Assembly: GCF_018137985.1 (NCBI RefSeq)
Contig: NZ_CP073084.1
Location: 1,488,001 to 1,552,000 of the forward strand
Direction: 5' to 3'
Length of the DNA: 64,000 nucleotides
From: Streptococcus oriscaviae
GTDB taxonomy: Bacteria > Bacillota > Bacilli > Lactobacillales > Streptococcaceae
The notes under the pieces are model-generated. The model worked only from the letters and a program-made list of their open reading frames with translations, searched no databases and was not told the DNA's origin. Below are positions 54,532 through 63,761 of this stretch, one piece after another; position 1 is the stretch's first letter; each line of letters begins with the position of its first letter. The position numbers and the translations under genes were made by a program.

Positions 54532-55195
54532 ACGCTATCCGGTAACCAATGGACTGTTGCTGTTGACGACGGTGGTCTTTTTACTGATGCAGGTGTTGCG
54601 GTTTGGACAGGCGACATCAGCTGGAACGATTTATGAGTTTGGTGGGCTCTATGGTGACGTTCTCAAAGTGGACATTAGTCAGTTTTGGCGTTTGCTGTCG
54701 CCCATCTTTGTACATATTGGCTGGCAGCATTTTTTCTTTAATAGCATCACCCTGTATAGTTTAGGTTACCAACTGGAGCCTCTCTTTGGCTCTAAACGAT
54801 TTTTCTTGCTCTATCTTTTGTCTGGGCTTATGGGGAATGTCTTTGTCCTCTTTTTCACTCCCAATGTGATCGTGGCAGGAGCCTCCACCTCCCTTTTTGG
54901 TTTATTTGGGGCCATGGCCCTGCTTCGTTACGGAAGTCGGACTCCCTATCTCAGAGTTTTGGGTCAGCGGTACACAGCCTTGCTTGTGCTCAATCTGATG
55001 TTGGGATTTTTCAACCCCGCAGTCAGTATGGCCGGTCATCTTGGTGGGGCTGTTGGAGGCTGTTTGACAGTCATTTTCTTACCACCTTTACTAGAATCTA
55101 GGCTTTTTAGCCGACAGCAAAAGTTCTTGGCCCTATTAGGCTATCTTGTATTATTAGTGGGCATGATTGCTCTGTCGCTTTTTTATCTTCTGTAA
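54512..55195 (+). CDS. rhomboid-family intramembrane serine protease
   Basis: A 227-residue membrane protein with about seven helices. The catalytic serine is in GASTSLFGLFGAM (GxSx) near residues 128-140, the catalytic histidine is in MAGHLGGAVGG near 175, and the HxxxN region is QHFFFNSITLYSLG near 70. AGAGGAGG is well placed for the ATG at 54512; 54524 is an alternative. Bacterial relatives cleave membrane proteins; the substrate here is unknown. Confidence 0.92.
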   Translation: MRTWMDKRYPVTNGLLLLTTVVFLLMQVLRFGQATSAGTIYEFGGLYGDVLKVDISQFWRLLSPIFVHIGWQHFFFNSITLYSLGYQLEPLFGSKRFFLLYLLSGLMGNVFVLFFTPNVIVAGASTSLFGLFGAMALLRYGSRTPYLRVLGQRYTALLVLNLMLGFFNPAVSMAGHLGGAVGGCLTVIFLPPLLESRLFSRQQKFLALLGYLVLLVGMIALSLFYLL

Positions 55196-55199
55196 CAAA

Positions 55200-55232
55200 A
55201 ACAAGCCATCCGAGGGGGGAGGCTTGTTCGTT
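55200..55232. terminator. bidirectional terminator between rhomboid and galU
   Basis: ACAAGCC at about 55201 pairs with GGCTTGT at 55222; T-runs lie on the right for plus transcripts and on the left (AACAAAAAC on the plus strand) for the convergent galU transcript. Confidence 0.75.
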
Positions 55233-55243
55233 GTTTTAGAGTC

Positions 55244-56140
55244 TTATTCTGTTTCAGCTAGTTGTTTGCTAATATCGAGAATGTATTGTTTGAGGTCGTC
55301 TTTCACCTGAGGATGTTGCAAGGCGTAGTCGATGGATGTCTTCATGAATCCAAACTTATCTCCTACATCGTACCGTTTGCCCTTAAACTCACGCGCAAAT
55401 ACGCGCTGTGTTTTGTTGAGGGTATCAATAGCATCCGTCAGCTGGACTTCATTGCCTGCACCGGGTTCTTGGTTTTCCAGAATATTGAAAATCTCTGGCG
55501 TCAAGAGGTAGCGACCGATAATGGCGAGGTCAGATGGCGCTTCTTCTGGTTTTGGTTTTTCCACAAAGGTGTCAACGCTGTAAAGACCATTGATGCCTTC
55601 TCCCTGAGGGGCGATAACGCCATAAGAGGAAACTTCTTCGTGAGGAACAGGCATGACAGCGATGGTTGAGGCATGAGTTTGCTCATAGTCATCAATCAGC
55701 TGCTTGGTCAAAGGAGTGGCTGTGGGGTCTGTGATGTCCATCAAATCATCTCCGAGCATGACAACAAAGGGCTCGTTTCCGACGAAGGCCTTGGCCTGAA
55801 GAACAGCATCTCCCAAACCTTTTGGATAGCTTTGGCGGATGAAGTGGAGGCGGATAGCGGTTGCTTCATCAACCAATTTCAGGAGGTCGTCCTTGCCTTT
55901 TTCTTTAAGGTTGTACTCCAATTCAAAGTTGGAATCAAAGTGGTCCTCAATGGAGCGCTTGGCCTTGTTGGTCACCACCAAAATATCCTCAATACCCGAT
56001 TTGAGCGCTTCTTCAAAGATAAATTGCAGGGTTGGTTTGTCAACGATAGGCAACATCTCTTTTGCCAGTGCCTTTGTAGCTGGTAAAAAGCGGGTGCCGA
56101 GGCCTGCTGCTGGAATAACAGCTTTTCTTACTTTTTTCAT
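55244..56140 (-). CDS. galU: UTP-glucose-1-phosphate uridylyltransferase
   Basis: A 298-residue nucleotidyltransferase. The N-terminal [24 protein letters not shown] is the pyrophosphorylase signature, followed by the active-site region [14 protein letters not shown], and MLGDDLMD near 130 is the metal-binding DxD. It makes UDP-glucose for capsule, glycolipid and teichoic acid precursors and therefore could feed the glycosyltransferases in the window. AGGAGA precedes the start. It lies 23 bp after gpsA, in one operon. Confidence 0.95.
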   Translation of the reverse strand: MKKVRKAVIPAAGLGTRFLPATKALAKEMLPIVDKPTLQFIFEEALKSGIEDILVVTNKAKRSIEDHFDSNFELEYNLKEKGKDDLLKLVDEATAIRLHFIRQSYPKGLGDAVLQAKAFVGNEPFVVMLGDDLMDITDPTATPLTKQLIDDYEQTHASTIAVMPVPHEEVSSYGVIAPQGEGINGLYSVDTFVEKPKPEEAPSDLAIIGRYLLTPEIFNILENQEPGAGNEVQLTDAIDTLNKTQRVFAREFKGKRYDVGDKFGFMKTSIDYALQHPQVKDDLKQYILDISKQLAETE

Positions 56141-56163
56141 CGTATTCTCCTATTATCAAAAGC

Positions 56164-57180
56164 TTAGTGCCATTCGTTTTCGTGACGGAATTCGCCAGAC
56201 ATGATGCCCTTGATGGCTTCATCGATGCTGGCACCTTGATAGATGACGCTATAAATAGCCTGAGTAATGGGCATGTAGACGCCCAGTTCTTGCGCTAGCT
56301 CGTAGGCGGCTTTGGTAGTAGAAAGCCCTTCGATAACCATGCCCATGTTGCGCTCAACGTCTTCTAGCTTTTCACCGCGGCCAAGCTGGTCGCCTGCTCT
56401 CCAGTTACGGGAGTGAACAGAGGTACCTGTTACAATCAAATCTCCCACACCTGATAGACCGCTGTAAGTCAAGGGATTGGCGCCCATGGCAACCCCCAAG
56501 CGTGTGATTTCTGTTAAACCGCGCGCGATGATGGCTGCCTTGGCATTGTCGCCGTAGCCAAGGCCATGGAGGGCACCAGCTCCGACAGCAATGATATTTT
56601 TGAGGGCACCGGCAGTTTCTACACCGATAACATCATTGTTGGTGTATAGACGGAAGTATCGGTTACTAAAGAGATTTTGTACATAGCTGGCTGCATCTAG
56701 ATCTTTAGAAGCGGCAGAAATCAGGGTGATGTCGCGAACGATGGTTTCTTCTGCATGGCTCGGGCCAGATACTACGACAATTTCGGAGCGGAGTTCCGCT
56801 GGGATTTCTTCTTCCAACACTTGGGAAAGGCGTTTGTGGCTGTCTGGTTCTAAGCCTTTTGAAGCGTGCATGATCACGACCTTGTGCTTGAGAACTTCGG
56901 CTACTTGTTTGGCTACTAGACGGGTTACCTTGGTTGGAACGACAAACAAGATGGCATCTACTCCCTCAAGGGCTTCAGTCAAATCCTTGTAGGCTTTGAT
57001 TTTTTCATCTAAAACGATGTCCTTGAAATAGCGGGTGTTTGTATGATGTTCATTGATTTCATCAATTTGTTCTGGGATATTTCCCCAGATGCGCACCTGA
57101 TGGCCGTTGTCATTAAGAACCTGAGAAAGAGCGGTTCCCCAAGAACCAGGTCCTAGGACAGCGATGGTTTGTTGCTTCAT
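56164..57180 (-). CDS. gpsA: NAD(P)H-dependent glycerol-3-phosphate dehydrogenase
   Basis: The frame is open to 57189, but AGGAGA is spaced for the ATG at 57180 (338 aa). The N-terminal [17 protein letters not shown] is the dinucleotide-binding loop; [20 protein letters not shown] and [13 protein letters not shown] are family signatures with the catalytic Lys in the first. It supplies glycerol 3-phosphate for membrane lipids. It is first in the gpsA-galU operon and divergent from the ABC exporter genes. Confidence 0.95.
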   Translation of the reverse strand: MKQQTIAVLGPGSWGTALSQVLNDNGHQVRIWGNIPEQIDEINEHHTNTRYFKDIVLDEKIKAYKDLTEALEGVDAILFVVPTKVTRLVAKQVAEVLKHKVVIMHASKGLEPDSHKRLSQVLEEEIPAELRSEIVVVSGPSHAEETIVRDITLISAASKDLDAASYVQNLFSNRYFRLYTNNDVIGVETAGALKNIIAVGAGALHGLGYGDNAKAAIIARGLTEITRLGVAMGANPLTYSGLSGVGDLIVTGTSVHSRNWRAGDQLGRGEKLEDVERNMGMVIEGLSTTKAAYELAQELGVYMPITQAIYSVIYQGASIDEAIKGIMSGEFRHENEWH

Positions 57181-57288
57181 AGCGGTCATTCTCCTAAGAT
57201 TGTAATTATCTTCATTCTACCATATTTGTGAATATTTTGCATAGAAATGAAGAAAATAATAAAGTAGGAAGAAAAGAGGGGTAAGCGT

Positions 57289-57317
57289 TTGAAAGTCAAG
57301 GCTGAATGTGTTACTAT
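57289..57317 (+). promoter_or_regulatory. promoter of the ABC exporter genes
   Basis: TTGAAA (57289-57294), 17 bp, TACTAT (57312-57317) with an extended -10 TG at 57309. It lies in the divergent gpsA/exporter intergenic region. Confidence 0.65.
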
Positions 57318-57343
57318 ATAGTGTAATTTGAAAAGGAGTTTTT

Positions 57344-59050
57344 ATGGTAATTAAAGCAGTATTAAAATACAAGTGGCAGGCTCTGGGATCCGTTTTCCTC
57401 ATCCTCCTCTATGTGACAGCCAGCCTCTTGCAGCCTCGTTTCTTACAGAGTGTTTTGGCTGCTGTGGCAGAAAATAACCAGCCTGCCATCTTGCAGATGG
57501 GCGGCTGGCTTTTGGGTGTGGCTATGTTGGGTCTGTTGGCAGGAGCTTGCAATACCGTTCTTGCTGCCTATATTGCTCAGTCTGTATCTGCGGACTTGCG
57601 CGAGCAACTGTTTCGGAAGATACAGTCTTTTTCGTATGCGAATATTGAAGAATTTAACGCGGGCAATCTGGTCGTTCGAATGACCAACGATGTTTCTCAG
57701 GTGCAAAACTTGCTCATGATGACCTTTCAGGTCTTGCTGCGGATGCCCTTGCTGTTTATTGGAGGAATTGTTTTTGCAGTGACAACCTTGCCCCAACTGT
57801 GGTGGATTGTCCTTTTGATGATTATTCTCATCAGTCTTGCGATGATGACGATTATGGGGATTATGATGCCTCGTTTTGGTCGATTTCAAAAATTGGTGGA
57901 TCGTATCAATGCGATTGCCAAGGAAAATCTGCGTGGAGTACGGGTTGTTAAATCCTTTGTCCAAGAAAAAAATCAGGCAGATAAATTTGAAGAAGTTTCT
58001 GACGATTTGCTTCATCTGAACCTCTTTATTGGACGTGGCTTTTCCATCTTGGAGCCGACCTTTATCCTAGTTTCTTATCTGTCTATCTATGCTGCTTATA
58101 TGGCTGTTTACAACATGATTGGCAGCAATCCAGAAGCGGTCAGCAAGCTGGCTTCCTTTGGTACTTACTTGATGCAAATCATGTTCTCGATTATCATGGT
58201 TGGCTTTATGGGCAGCAATGCCAGCAGGGCTATGGTATCTATCCAGCGGATGAACGAGGTGCTGACAACAGAGCCGGCTATGACTTTTGAAGAAAAGCCA
58301 GATCAAGAGCTAAGTCCAACGATTCGCTTTAATCACGTGACCTTTACCTATCCTAAAGATGACAAACCGACTCTCAAGGACATTAGTTTTGAGATTGCGG
58401 CCGGTCAAATGGTGGGGGTTGTCGGGGCGACAGGAGCTGGTAAGTCCACCTTGGCCCAGCTGATTCCTCGTTTGTTTGACCCACAGGAAGGAAGCATCGA
58501 AATCGGCGGAGTGGATATTAAAACGGTTAGTCGTGGCACCCTGCGCCAAACCGTATCGATTGTGTTGCAGAAGGCCATTCTTTTCACAGGAACCATTGCT
58601 TCCAATATCCGTCAGGGCAAGCATGATGCCGAGGAGAGAGAGATTGAACGAGCGGCAGGCATCGCCCAAGCCATGGAATTTATCCATCGGATGCCGGACA
58701 AGTACCAGAGTAGTGTAGAGGAGCGAGGCAACAACTTCTCAGGAGGTCAGAAGCAGCGGATGTCCATCGCTCGTGGCCTAGTATCCAATCCTAAGATTTT
58801 GATTTTGGATGACTCAACCTCAGCTCTGGATGCCAAGTCTGAAAAGCTAGTTCAAGAGGCTCTCAATAAGGAGCTAAAAGAAACGACAACCATTATCATC
58901 GCTCAAAAAATTTCTTCGGTGGTCAAGGCTGATACCATCCTTGTGTTGGATGAGGGGCGCTTGATTGGTCAAGGAACTCATAAGGAACTGGTAGCTACCA
59001 ATCCTGTTTACCGTGAAATCTTTGAAACCCAAAAAGGAAAGGAGGATTAA
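57344..59050 (+). CDS. ABC exporter half-transporter with degenerate catalytic site
   Basis: A 568-residue type IV ABC half-exporter: six membrane helices (about 1-310), then a nucleotide-binding domain. Walker A is GATGAGKST near 361 and the signature is NFSGGQKQR. Walker B ends LILDDSTSALD with Asp where the catalytic Glu should be, and the switch histidine is Gln in IIIAQKISS. These are marks of the inactive site in heterodimeric exporters such as LmrCD, PatAB, BmrCD and TM287/288. The partner gene follows directly. Multidrug or lipid export is likely; S. suis SatAB is a known relative, but identity is not proven. Confidence 0.92.
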   Translation: MVIKAVLKYKWQALGSVFLILLYVTASLLQPRFLQSVLAAVAENNQPAILQMGGWLLGVAMLGLLAGACNTVLAAYIAQSVSADLREQLFRKIQSFSYANIEEFNAGNLVVRMTNDVSQVQNLLMMTFQVLLRMPLLFIGGIVFAVTTLPQLWWIVLLMIILISLAMMTIMGIMMPRFGRFQKLVDRINAIAKENLRGVRVVKSFVQEKNQADKFEEVSDDLLHLNLFIGRGFSILEPTFILVSYLSIYAAYMAVYNMIGSNPEAVSKLASFGTYLMQIMFSIIMVGFMGSNASRAMVSIQRMNEVLTTEPAMTFEEKPDQELSPTIRFNHVTFTYPKDDKPTLKDISFEIAAGQMVGVVGATGAGKSTLAQLIPRLFDPQEGSIEIGGVDIKTVSRGTLRQTVSIVLQKAILFTGTIASNIRQGKHDAEEREIERAAGIAQAMEFIHRMPDKYQSSVEERGNNFSGGQKQRMSIARGLVSNPKILILDDSTSALDAKSEKLVQEALNKELKETTTIIIAQKISSVVKADTILVLDEGRLIGQGTHKELVATNPVYREIFETQKGKED

Positions 59051-59051
59051 G

Positions 59052-60815
59052 ATGAAAACAGCACGCTTTTTTTGGACCTATTTCAAGCAATTTAAGCTGT
59101 CCTTTGTAATTATCTTTGTTACGATTCTTCTTTCCACCCTCATGCAGGTCTTCACCCCTGTTCTAATGGGGCGAGCAGTTGCTCAGCTGACTCAGCTAGT
59201 TCAAGCCGCGGCCGATGGGCAGACAGGTGATTCCAGTCAGTTTTTTGCAACAGCGATGACGGTTTTACTGGTAGTAGTTCTCCTGACTCTTTCCACTGTG
59301 ACCTACTCGCTCTTGTTTAATCGCATTATTTCACGGTCGACCAACCAGATGCGTAAGGGTTTGTTTGGGAAGTTGGGAAGATTGACCGTCAGCTTCTTTG
59401 ACCGCCATCAGGACGGTGAGATTCTTTCTCGCTTTACTTCTGATTTGGATAACATCCAAAATGCCTTCAATATGTCCTTGATTACGGTTGTGACCCAGAC
59501 AGTTCTCTATGTAGGCATTGTAGTCATGATGTTTGTCCAACACGCCAAGTTGGCGTTAGTAGTGCTTGCTACCAGTCCGATTGCCTTTGTCTTTCTCTTT
59601 TTCATTATCCGTCTGTCGCGGAAATATTCCGATTTGCAACAAAAAGAGGTCGGCAAGCTCAATGCCTATATGGATGAGAATATTTCTGGGCAAAAGGCCA
59701 TCATTGTCCAAGGCTTGCAGGATCAAGTGGTAGAAGGCTTTTTAGAGCAAAATGCCAAGGTCAGAAAGGCTACCTTTAAGGGACGAATCTTCTCAGGAAT
59801 GCTCTTTCCGGTTATGAATGGTCTTAGCCTGGTCAATACAGCTATTGTTATCTTTGCCGGCTCAACGATTGCTCTTGCAGATGAACAGTTGACAACAGCA
59901 GCAGCTCTCGGCTTGGTTGTTACCTTTGTTCAATACTCGCAGCAGTACTATCAACCTCTCATGCAGGTTGCCTCTAGCTGGGCCGAAATGCAGCTGGCTT
60001 TCACTGGCGCCCACCGTATCCAAGAGATGTTTGATGAACCTGAGGAAGTGCGTCCACAACAGGCTCCTGCCTTTACAGAGTTGCGGGAACAGGTGGAGAT
60101 TGACAGGGTTTGCTTTAGCTACGAAGCAGACAAGCCCATCCTCAAGGATGTGACCATCACAGCTCCAAAGGGGCAGATGACAGCCGTAGTTGGACCGACA
60201 GGATCTGGCAAAACCACCATCATGAACCTTATCAACCGTTTTTACGATGTAGACAGTGGCTCTATTCGATTTGACGGTACAGACATTCGTGAATTTGATC
60301 TGGATAGCCTCCGTCAAAACGTCGGCATCGTCTTGCAAGAATCTGTTCTTTTTTCAGGCAGCATCCGGGATAATATCGCCTTTGGTGCAGGAGATGTACC
60401 GCAAGAATTAGCGGAGACTGCGGCCAAGGCTACCCATATTCATGAATTTATCATGAGTCTGCCAGAAGGCTACGATACCTATGTAGACGATGAGAATAAT
60501 GTTTTCTCCACAGGGCAGAAACAGTTGATTTCTATCGCCCGCACCCTCTTGACAGACCCACAGGTTCTCATCTTAGATGAAGCGACCTCAAACGTCGATA
60601 CAGTGACCGAAAGCAAAATCCAGTCAGCCATGGAAGCCATCGTTGCAGGCCGGACCAGCTTTGTCATTGCCCATCGCCTCAAGACCATCCTCAACGCTGA
60701 CCAGATTATCGTTCTCAAGGATGGTGAGGTTATCGAGCGCGGCAACCACCGAGAGCTATTAAAACTCAACGGTTTCTATGCCGAACTCTACCATAACCAG
60801 TTTGTGTTTGAATAA
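59052..60815 (+). CDS. ABC exporter half-transporter, catalytic partner
   Basis: The frame is open from 59013 inside the upstream gene, but AAGGAGG is placed for ATG 59052 (587 aa). It has six membrane helices and a nucleotide-binding domain with Walker A GPTGSGKTT, canonical Walker B Glu in LILDEATSNVD, and switch His in VIAHRLKTI. Its signature is altered, STGQKQ rather than SGGQ. This complements the degenerate site of the partner: only one composite ATP site is competent, as in TM287/288. One base separates the two genes, so co-translation is expected. Confidence 0.92.
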   Translation: MKTARFFWTYFKQFKLSFVIIFVTILLSTLMQVFTPVLMGRAVAQLTQLVQAAADGQTGDSSQFFATAMTVLLVVVLLTLSTVTYSLLFNRIISRSTNQMRKGLFGKLGRLTVSFFDRHQDGEILSRFTSDLDNIQNAFNMSLITVVTQTVLYVGIVVMMFVQHAKLALVVLATSPIAFVFLFFIIRLSRKYSDLQQKEVGKLNAYMDENISGQKAIIVQGLQDQVVEGFLEQNAKVRKATFKGRIFSGMLFPVMNGLSLVNTAIVIFAGSTIALADEQLTTAAALGLVVTFVQYSQQYYQPLMQVASSWAEMQLAFTGAHRIQEMFDEPEEVRPQQAPAFTELREQVEIDRVCFSYEADKPILKDVTITAPKGQMTAVVGPTGSGKTTIMNLINRFYDVDSGSIRFDGTDIREFDLDSLRQNVGIVLQESVLFSGSIRDNIAFGAGDVPQELAETAAKATHIHEFIMSLPEGYDTYVDDENNVFSTGQKQLISIARTLLTDPQVLILDEATSNVDTVTESKIQSAMEAIVAGRTSFVIAHRLKTILNADQIIVLKDGEVIERGNHRELLKLNGFYAELYHNQFVFE

Positions 60816-60828
60816 TATATAGAAAAAT

Positions 60829-60893
60829 AAACAGCCAAGATAAGCAGACCACAATCCTTAAACGTTTAGGACGTGGTTTATCTTGGCTGTTTT
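60829..60893. terminator. long bidirectional terminator
   Basis: AACAGCCAAGATAA at 60829 pairs with TTATCTTGGCTGTT near 60878, enclosing an inner CCTTAAACGTTTAGG stem. T follows on the right and A-rich sequence lies on the left. It ends both the exporter genes and the convergent FNT gene. Confidence 0.8.
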
Positions 60894-60903
60894 TGTGGTC
60901 GGC

Positions 60904-61698
60904 TTACTGCTCAATATGGTTGGTTTTGGTTTGATTGAGCCAAGCGTAGGCGATACCGATAAAGAGCCCCCCACCCAGCCAGTTGGCAAAGAAAACCACC
61001 GTCCACTGGCGCAAGATATTCATGAGCGTAAAGGTTTCAACATTTTCCTTGGCATGATTAAAGGCCAGGAGCATAAAGGCAGCAAAGTTGGCCACCAAGT
61101 GTTCGTTAATCAGGAAGACAAACATAAAGATGGCAGAAATAGCGACGAAAATCTTGGCAGATTCCTCCTTGAGCAGCATGTAGCCCATGATTGCCATATT
61201 CACAAACATATTGGCCGTAATGCCTTCGATAAAGTTGCCCCAATCAGACTTGCCCAGCTTGATGGTCGCTGCTGTCACCACAAAACTATCCTCCTTGAGA
61301 TTGAGGAAAGAGAAGGATTGATTGAAGAGGTAGGCCAAAATAACCGCCCCAACCAGGTTAAAGAAGGTACAATAAACCAGGATCTTGGTGGCCTTTGCCC
61401 AAGACATCTTCTTATAGTAGGCCCCAGTTGTCAGATAGAGCATATTGGAGGTCGCCAGCTCCCCATTAAAGACAAGAACATAGATTAGGCCGATGGCAAA
61501 GATAATGGTGAAGGTAAAGCGGGCTAGGGCAGGAAACTGACCTGCGATGACATCCGCACCGATAATCCCCACTGCTGTGGACATGGTCAAATAGGCTCCT
61601 GCAAACATGGAGCGCAGGGCATAGCGGCTGAGACTCTCATCAAAGAGGGCTTCTTTTTTTGAAACTGCAGCTGAAATTTTTTCTTGAAATGGTGACAT
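60904..61698 (-). CDS. formate/nitrite transporter (FNT) family channel
   Basis: The frame opens at 61725, but AAGGAG is placed for the ATG at 61698 (264 aa). It is a six-helix membrane protein of the FocA/NirC fold; conserved stretches include GAYLTMSTAVGIIG, GELATSNMLYLTTG and the slow-gating loop region in the middle. It probably moves formate or a related anion made by mixed-acid fermentation. The substrate is not decided by the sequence. Confidence 0.88.
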   Translation of the reverse strand: MSPFQEKISAAVSKKEALFDESLSRYALRSMFAGAYLTMSTAVGIIGADVIAGQFPALARFTFTIIFAIGLIYVLVFNGELATSNMLYLTTGAYYKKMSWAKATKILVYCTFFNLVGAVILAYLFNQSFSFLNLKEDSFVVTAATIKLGKSDWGNFIEGITANMFVNMAIMGYMLLKEESAKIFVAISAIFMFVFLINEHLVANFAAFMLLAFNHAKENVETFTLMNILRQWTVVFFANWLGGGLFIGIAYAWLNQTKTNHIEQ

Positions 61699-61735
61699 AG
61701 GAACTCCTTGTGAAATCAATATCAATGTTTTGTTT

Positions 61736-61770
61736 GAAAAATATAGTGGGAAGAGTTCTTCCCACTATAT
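61736..61770 (-). terminator. perfect palindrome terminator of the flavin reductase operon
   Basis: ATATAGTGGGAAGA-gt-TCTTCCCACTATAT is a perfect inverted repeat (61741-61770). On the minus strand it is followed by a run of five T (A at 61736-61740). Confidence 0.85.
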
Positions 61771-61778
61771 GTGAACGA

Positions 61779-63014
61779 TTAGTGAGCGGATGCACCAGAA
61801 TTTGCATCTGTCGGTGTGGAAGTAGCAGGGGCACTACCAGCATCTGATGCACCAGAGGTTGCGTCAACATGTGCAGGAGCTGCGGCAGTTCCCGAACCAC
61901 CAACCAAGCGTTGACCAGTAGCTTCAAGATACCAATCTAGCCATGGTTTGAAATTAAAGATAATTTCATTGATACCAGCGTAGGATCCGTCAGGATAGTA
62001 CATAGCTTGGTAGTTGTGGGTGTTGATAATTTCAGCAGGGGTACCGGGTACAATGGTACGAACATATTCCTGGTTACCATTACGCAAGGTACCGACAACC
62101 CATTCAACATTCTTCATGCGGGCAGGAGGTAGCGTACCGTGGACAGTTGACAGGCGATTTCCTACTTGAGCAAGTACCCGTTTACCCAACATGGTATCAG
62201 GTTCTTGGTGACTATTGTTGTAGTAGAGGAACTGGTTATTATCATCTGCATAGGTCAATTCAAATGGCATCGCATTGAGGAACATATTGAGTTGGTTAAC
62301 GGTCAACAGACCATTGTCCAGTTTAACATAGGTGTCTCCCTCAACTGCGTTAACCAATTTAGAAGCCTTTTCTAGCCAATCTGGATCATCGGGATCCACA
62401 CCAGTGATGGTCGTTGCAATCGGCTTCCCACAGTCCAAATCTTCTGGTTCAATCGGTTTTGGTTTGCGCAATTTAGATACCACCTCCACATATTTGATAA
62501 AGTTATTTAGGCAGCTTTCCAGGAATTTGACGGTGCCTTCATTGCTGATGTTGCCATTCACATCAAAGGCTTCCTTGGCCTTGCCGAGCAGAAACTCATT
62601 GCCTGGCAGCGTATAGGCATTGACACCTGGTGCTTCCAAAATTTTGCGCAAATGAACTTGGGCTCTTGATGTCCCCTGGTCATAGTAAGAAGCACCCACA
62701 ATCATAACAGGCTTGTTTTCCAGTGGATGGAGCTTGAAGGACAACCATTCTAGAGTGCTTTTGAGGGCTGGAGTGATGGTGTGGTTGTGCTCAGGAGTCG
62801 CGATAATGACCCCATCTGCACGGGTAATCTTGTTGTTGAGGTAGCGGATAGCAAAGCAGTCCGACTGGTCCTCGTCCTGGTTAAACATGGGAACATCCTT
62901 GATTTCAAGAAGTTCAATTTCACATTTGATTTTAAAATGGCGCTGCATAAATTGCAGAAGCATGCGGTTATAGGATTGGTCCGCATTAGAGCCAACGATT
63001 GCAACAAATTTCAT
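61779..63014 (-). CDS. NADPH-dependent FMN reductase with C-terminal PAS-like domain
   Basis: A 411-residue fusion. Residues 1-180 are a flavodoxin-like NADPH:FMN reductase domain ([13 protein letters not shown] phosphate loop, [32 protein letters not shown]). Residues about 235-365 resemble the PAS-like domain seen with DUF438 proteins ([20 protein letters not shown]). The last 40 residues are an unusual Ala/Ser/Thr/Gly-rich tail. It lies 12 bp behind a second reductase gene. The PAS-like part may bind haem or flavin; the electron acceptor is unknown. Confidence 0.85.
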   Translation of the reverse strand: MKFVAIVGSNADQSYNRMLLQFMQRHFKIKCEIELLEIKDVPMFNQDEDQSDCFAIRYLNNKITRADGVIIATPEHNHTITPALKSTLEWLSFKLHPLENKPVMIVGASYYDQGTSRAQVHLRKILEAPGVNAYTLPGNEFLLGKAKEAFDVNGNISNEGTVKFLESCLNNFIKYVEVVSKLRKPKPIEPEDLDCGKPIATTITGVDPDDPDWLEKASKLVNAVEGDTYVKLDNGLLTVNQLNMFLNAMPFELTYADDNNQFLYYNNSHQEPDTMLGKRVLAQVGNRLSTVHGTLPPARMKNVEWVVGTLRNGNQEYVRTIVPGTPAEIINTHNYQAMYYPDGSYAGINEIIFNFKPWLDWYLEATGQRLVGGSGTAAAPAHVDATSGASDAGSAPATSTPTDANSGASAH

Positions 63015-63026
63015 AGCATTTCCTCC

Positions 63027-63632
63027 CTAGTCTAGGTTTTCCCAGTCAAAATTCTCAGCTTCTTTTTTCAAGAGAGCCTTGGCATTGGACAATTTCTCCG
63101 TCATCTTGACAAAGAGGCGGAAATCATCAAAGATGGCATCCAGTTTTTGACTAGTTTCTAAATCAATGAGCTCCCCATTGGCATCAAAGGCTTGCAAGGA
63201 ATGTGACAATAAAAATTCATCTGGCAAGACAGTGGCCTTGAGTTCAGGAGCGTTGAGAATTTGACGTAGCTGTAGTTGGGCACGAGAGGAACCAAGTGTT
63301 CCATAAGAAGCACCAGTAATCATAACTGGTTTGTTTAATAGTGGATAGACACCGTATGATACCCAAGCAAGGGCATTCATAAGGACAGCTGGAATAGAGT
63401 GGTCATATTCGGGAGTTCCGATGATGACTCCGTCAGCAGCCTCAATTTTTGCGACCAATTCTTTAACAGTTTCTGGTAATTCTCGATTGGCTGGTTTATT
63501 GAAGATTGGGAGTTCCTTGATTTCAACCAGTTCGATATCTGCCTTATCAGCGAAGTGCTGTTCAATGTACTGCAAGAGTTTGCGGTTGGTTGAGCGAGCG
63601 GAGTTTGTTCCGACCAGTCCTAGAAGTTTCAT
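63027..63632 (-). CDS. NADPH-dependent FMN reductase/azoreductase-like protein
   Basis: The frame opens at 63671, but homology to the neighbour and the phosphate-loop context fix the start at MKLLGLVGTNSARSTNRKLL (63632; 201 aa). It contains GTPEYDHSIPAVLMNALAW (flavin-binding) and GASYGTLGSSRAQLQL. It is paralogous to the N-terminal domain of the next gene. It reduces free flavin or quinone-like substrates with NADPH. A weak AGAGAGAAG ribosome-binding site precedes it. Confidence 0.88.
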   Translation of the reverse strand: MKLLGLVGTNSARSTNRKLLQYIEQHFADKADIELVEIKELPIFNKPANRELPETVKELVAKIEAADGVIIGTPEYDHSIPAVLMNALAWVSYGVYPLLNKPVMITGASYGTLGSSRAQLQLRQILNAPELKATVLPDEFLLSHSLQAFDANGELIDLETSQKLDAIFDDFRLFVKMTEKLSNAKALLKKEAENFDWENLD

Positions 63633-63690
63633 AGCGTCTTCTCTCTTTCCTAAATTTGGTACCTTTATCATACCCGTTTATCCAATAAAA

Positions 63691-63705
63691 TGCAAGCGTT
63701 TTCTG
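63691..63705 (-). promoter_or_regulatory. cre-like site upstream of the flavin reductases
   Basis: The complement reads CAGAAAACGCTTGCA, matching the cre consensus except at the first two positions. It lies about 60 bp upstream of the reductase start. Catabolite control is possible but not proven. Confidence 0.4.
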
Positions 63706-63743
63706 AAAATGTGATAAAATTGTTCAAAAATTCACGAGTTTTT

Positions 63744-63761
63744 TGGTATAATATTAGTATG
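63744..63761 (+). promoter_or_regulatory. extended -10 promoter giving a probable leaderless start
   Basis: TGGTATAAT (63744-63752) predicts a start at about 63759, the first base of the ATG (63759-63761). No Shine-Dalgarno sequence lies before it. Confidence 0.5.

Noticed and set aside
60883-61488. 201-codon plus-strand frame opposite the FNT gene
   Set aside because: It overlaps the terminator and lies antisense to a clear FNT membrane protein; His/Asn/Gln-rich text is typical of the complement of a hydrophobic gene.
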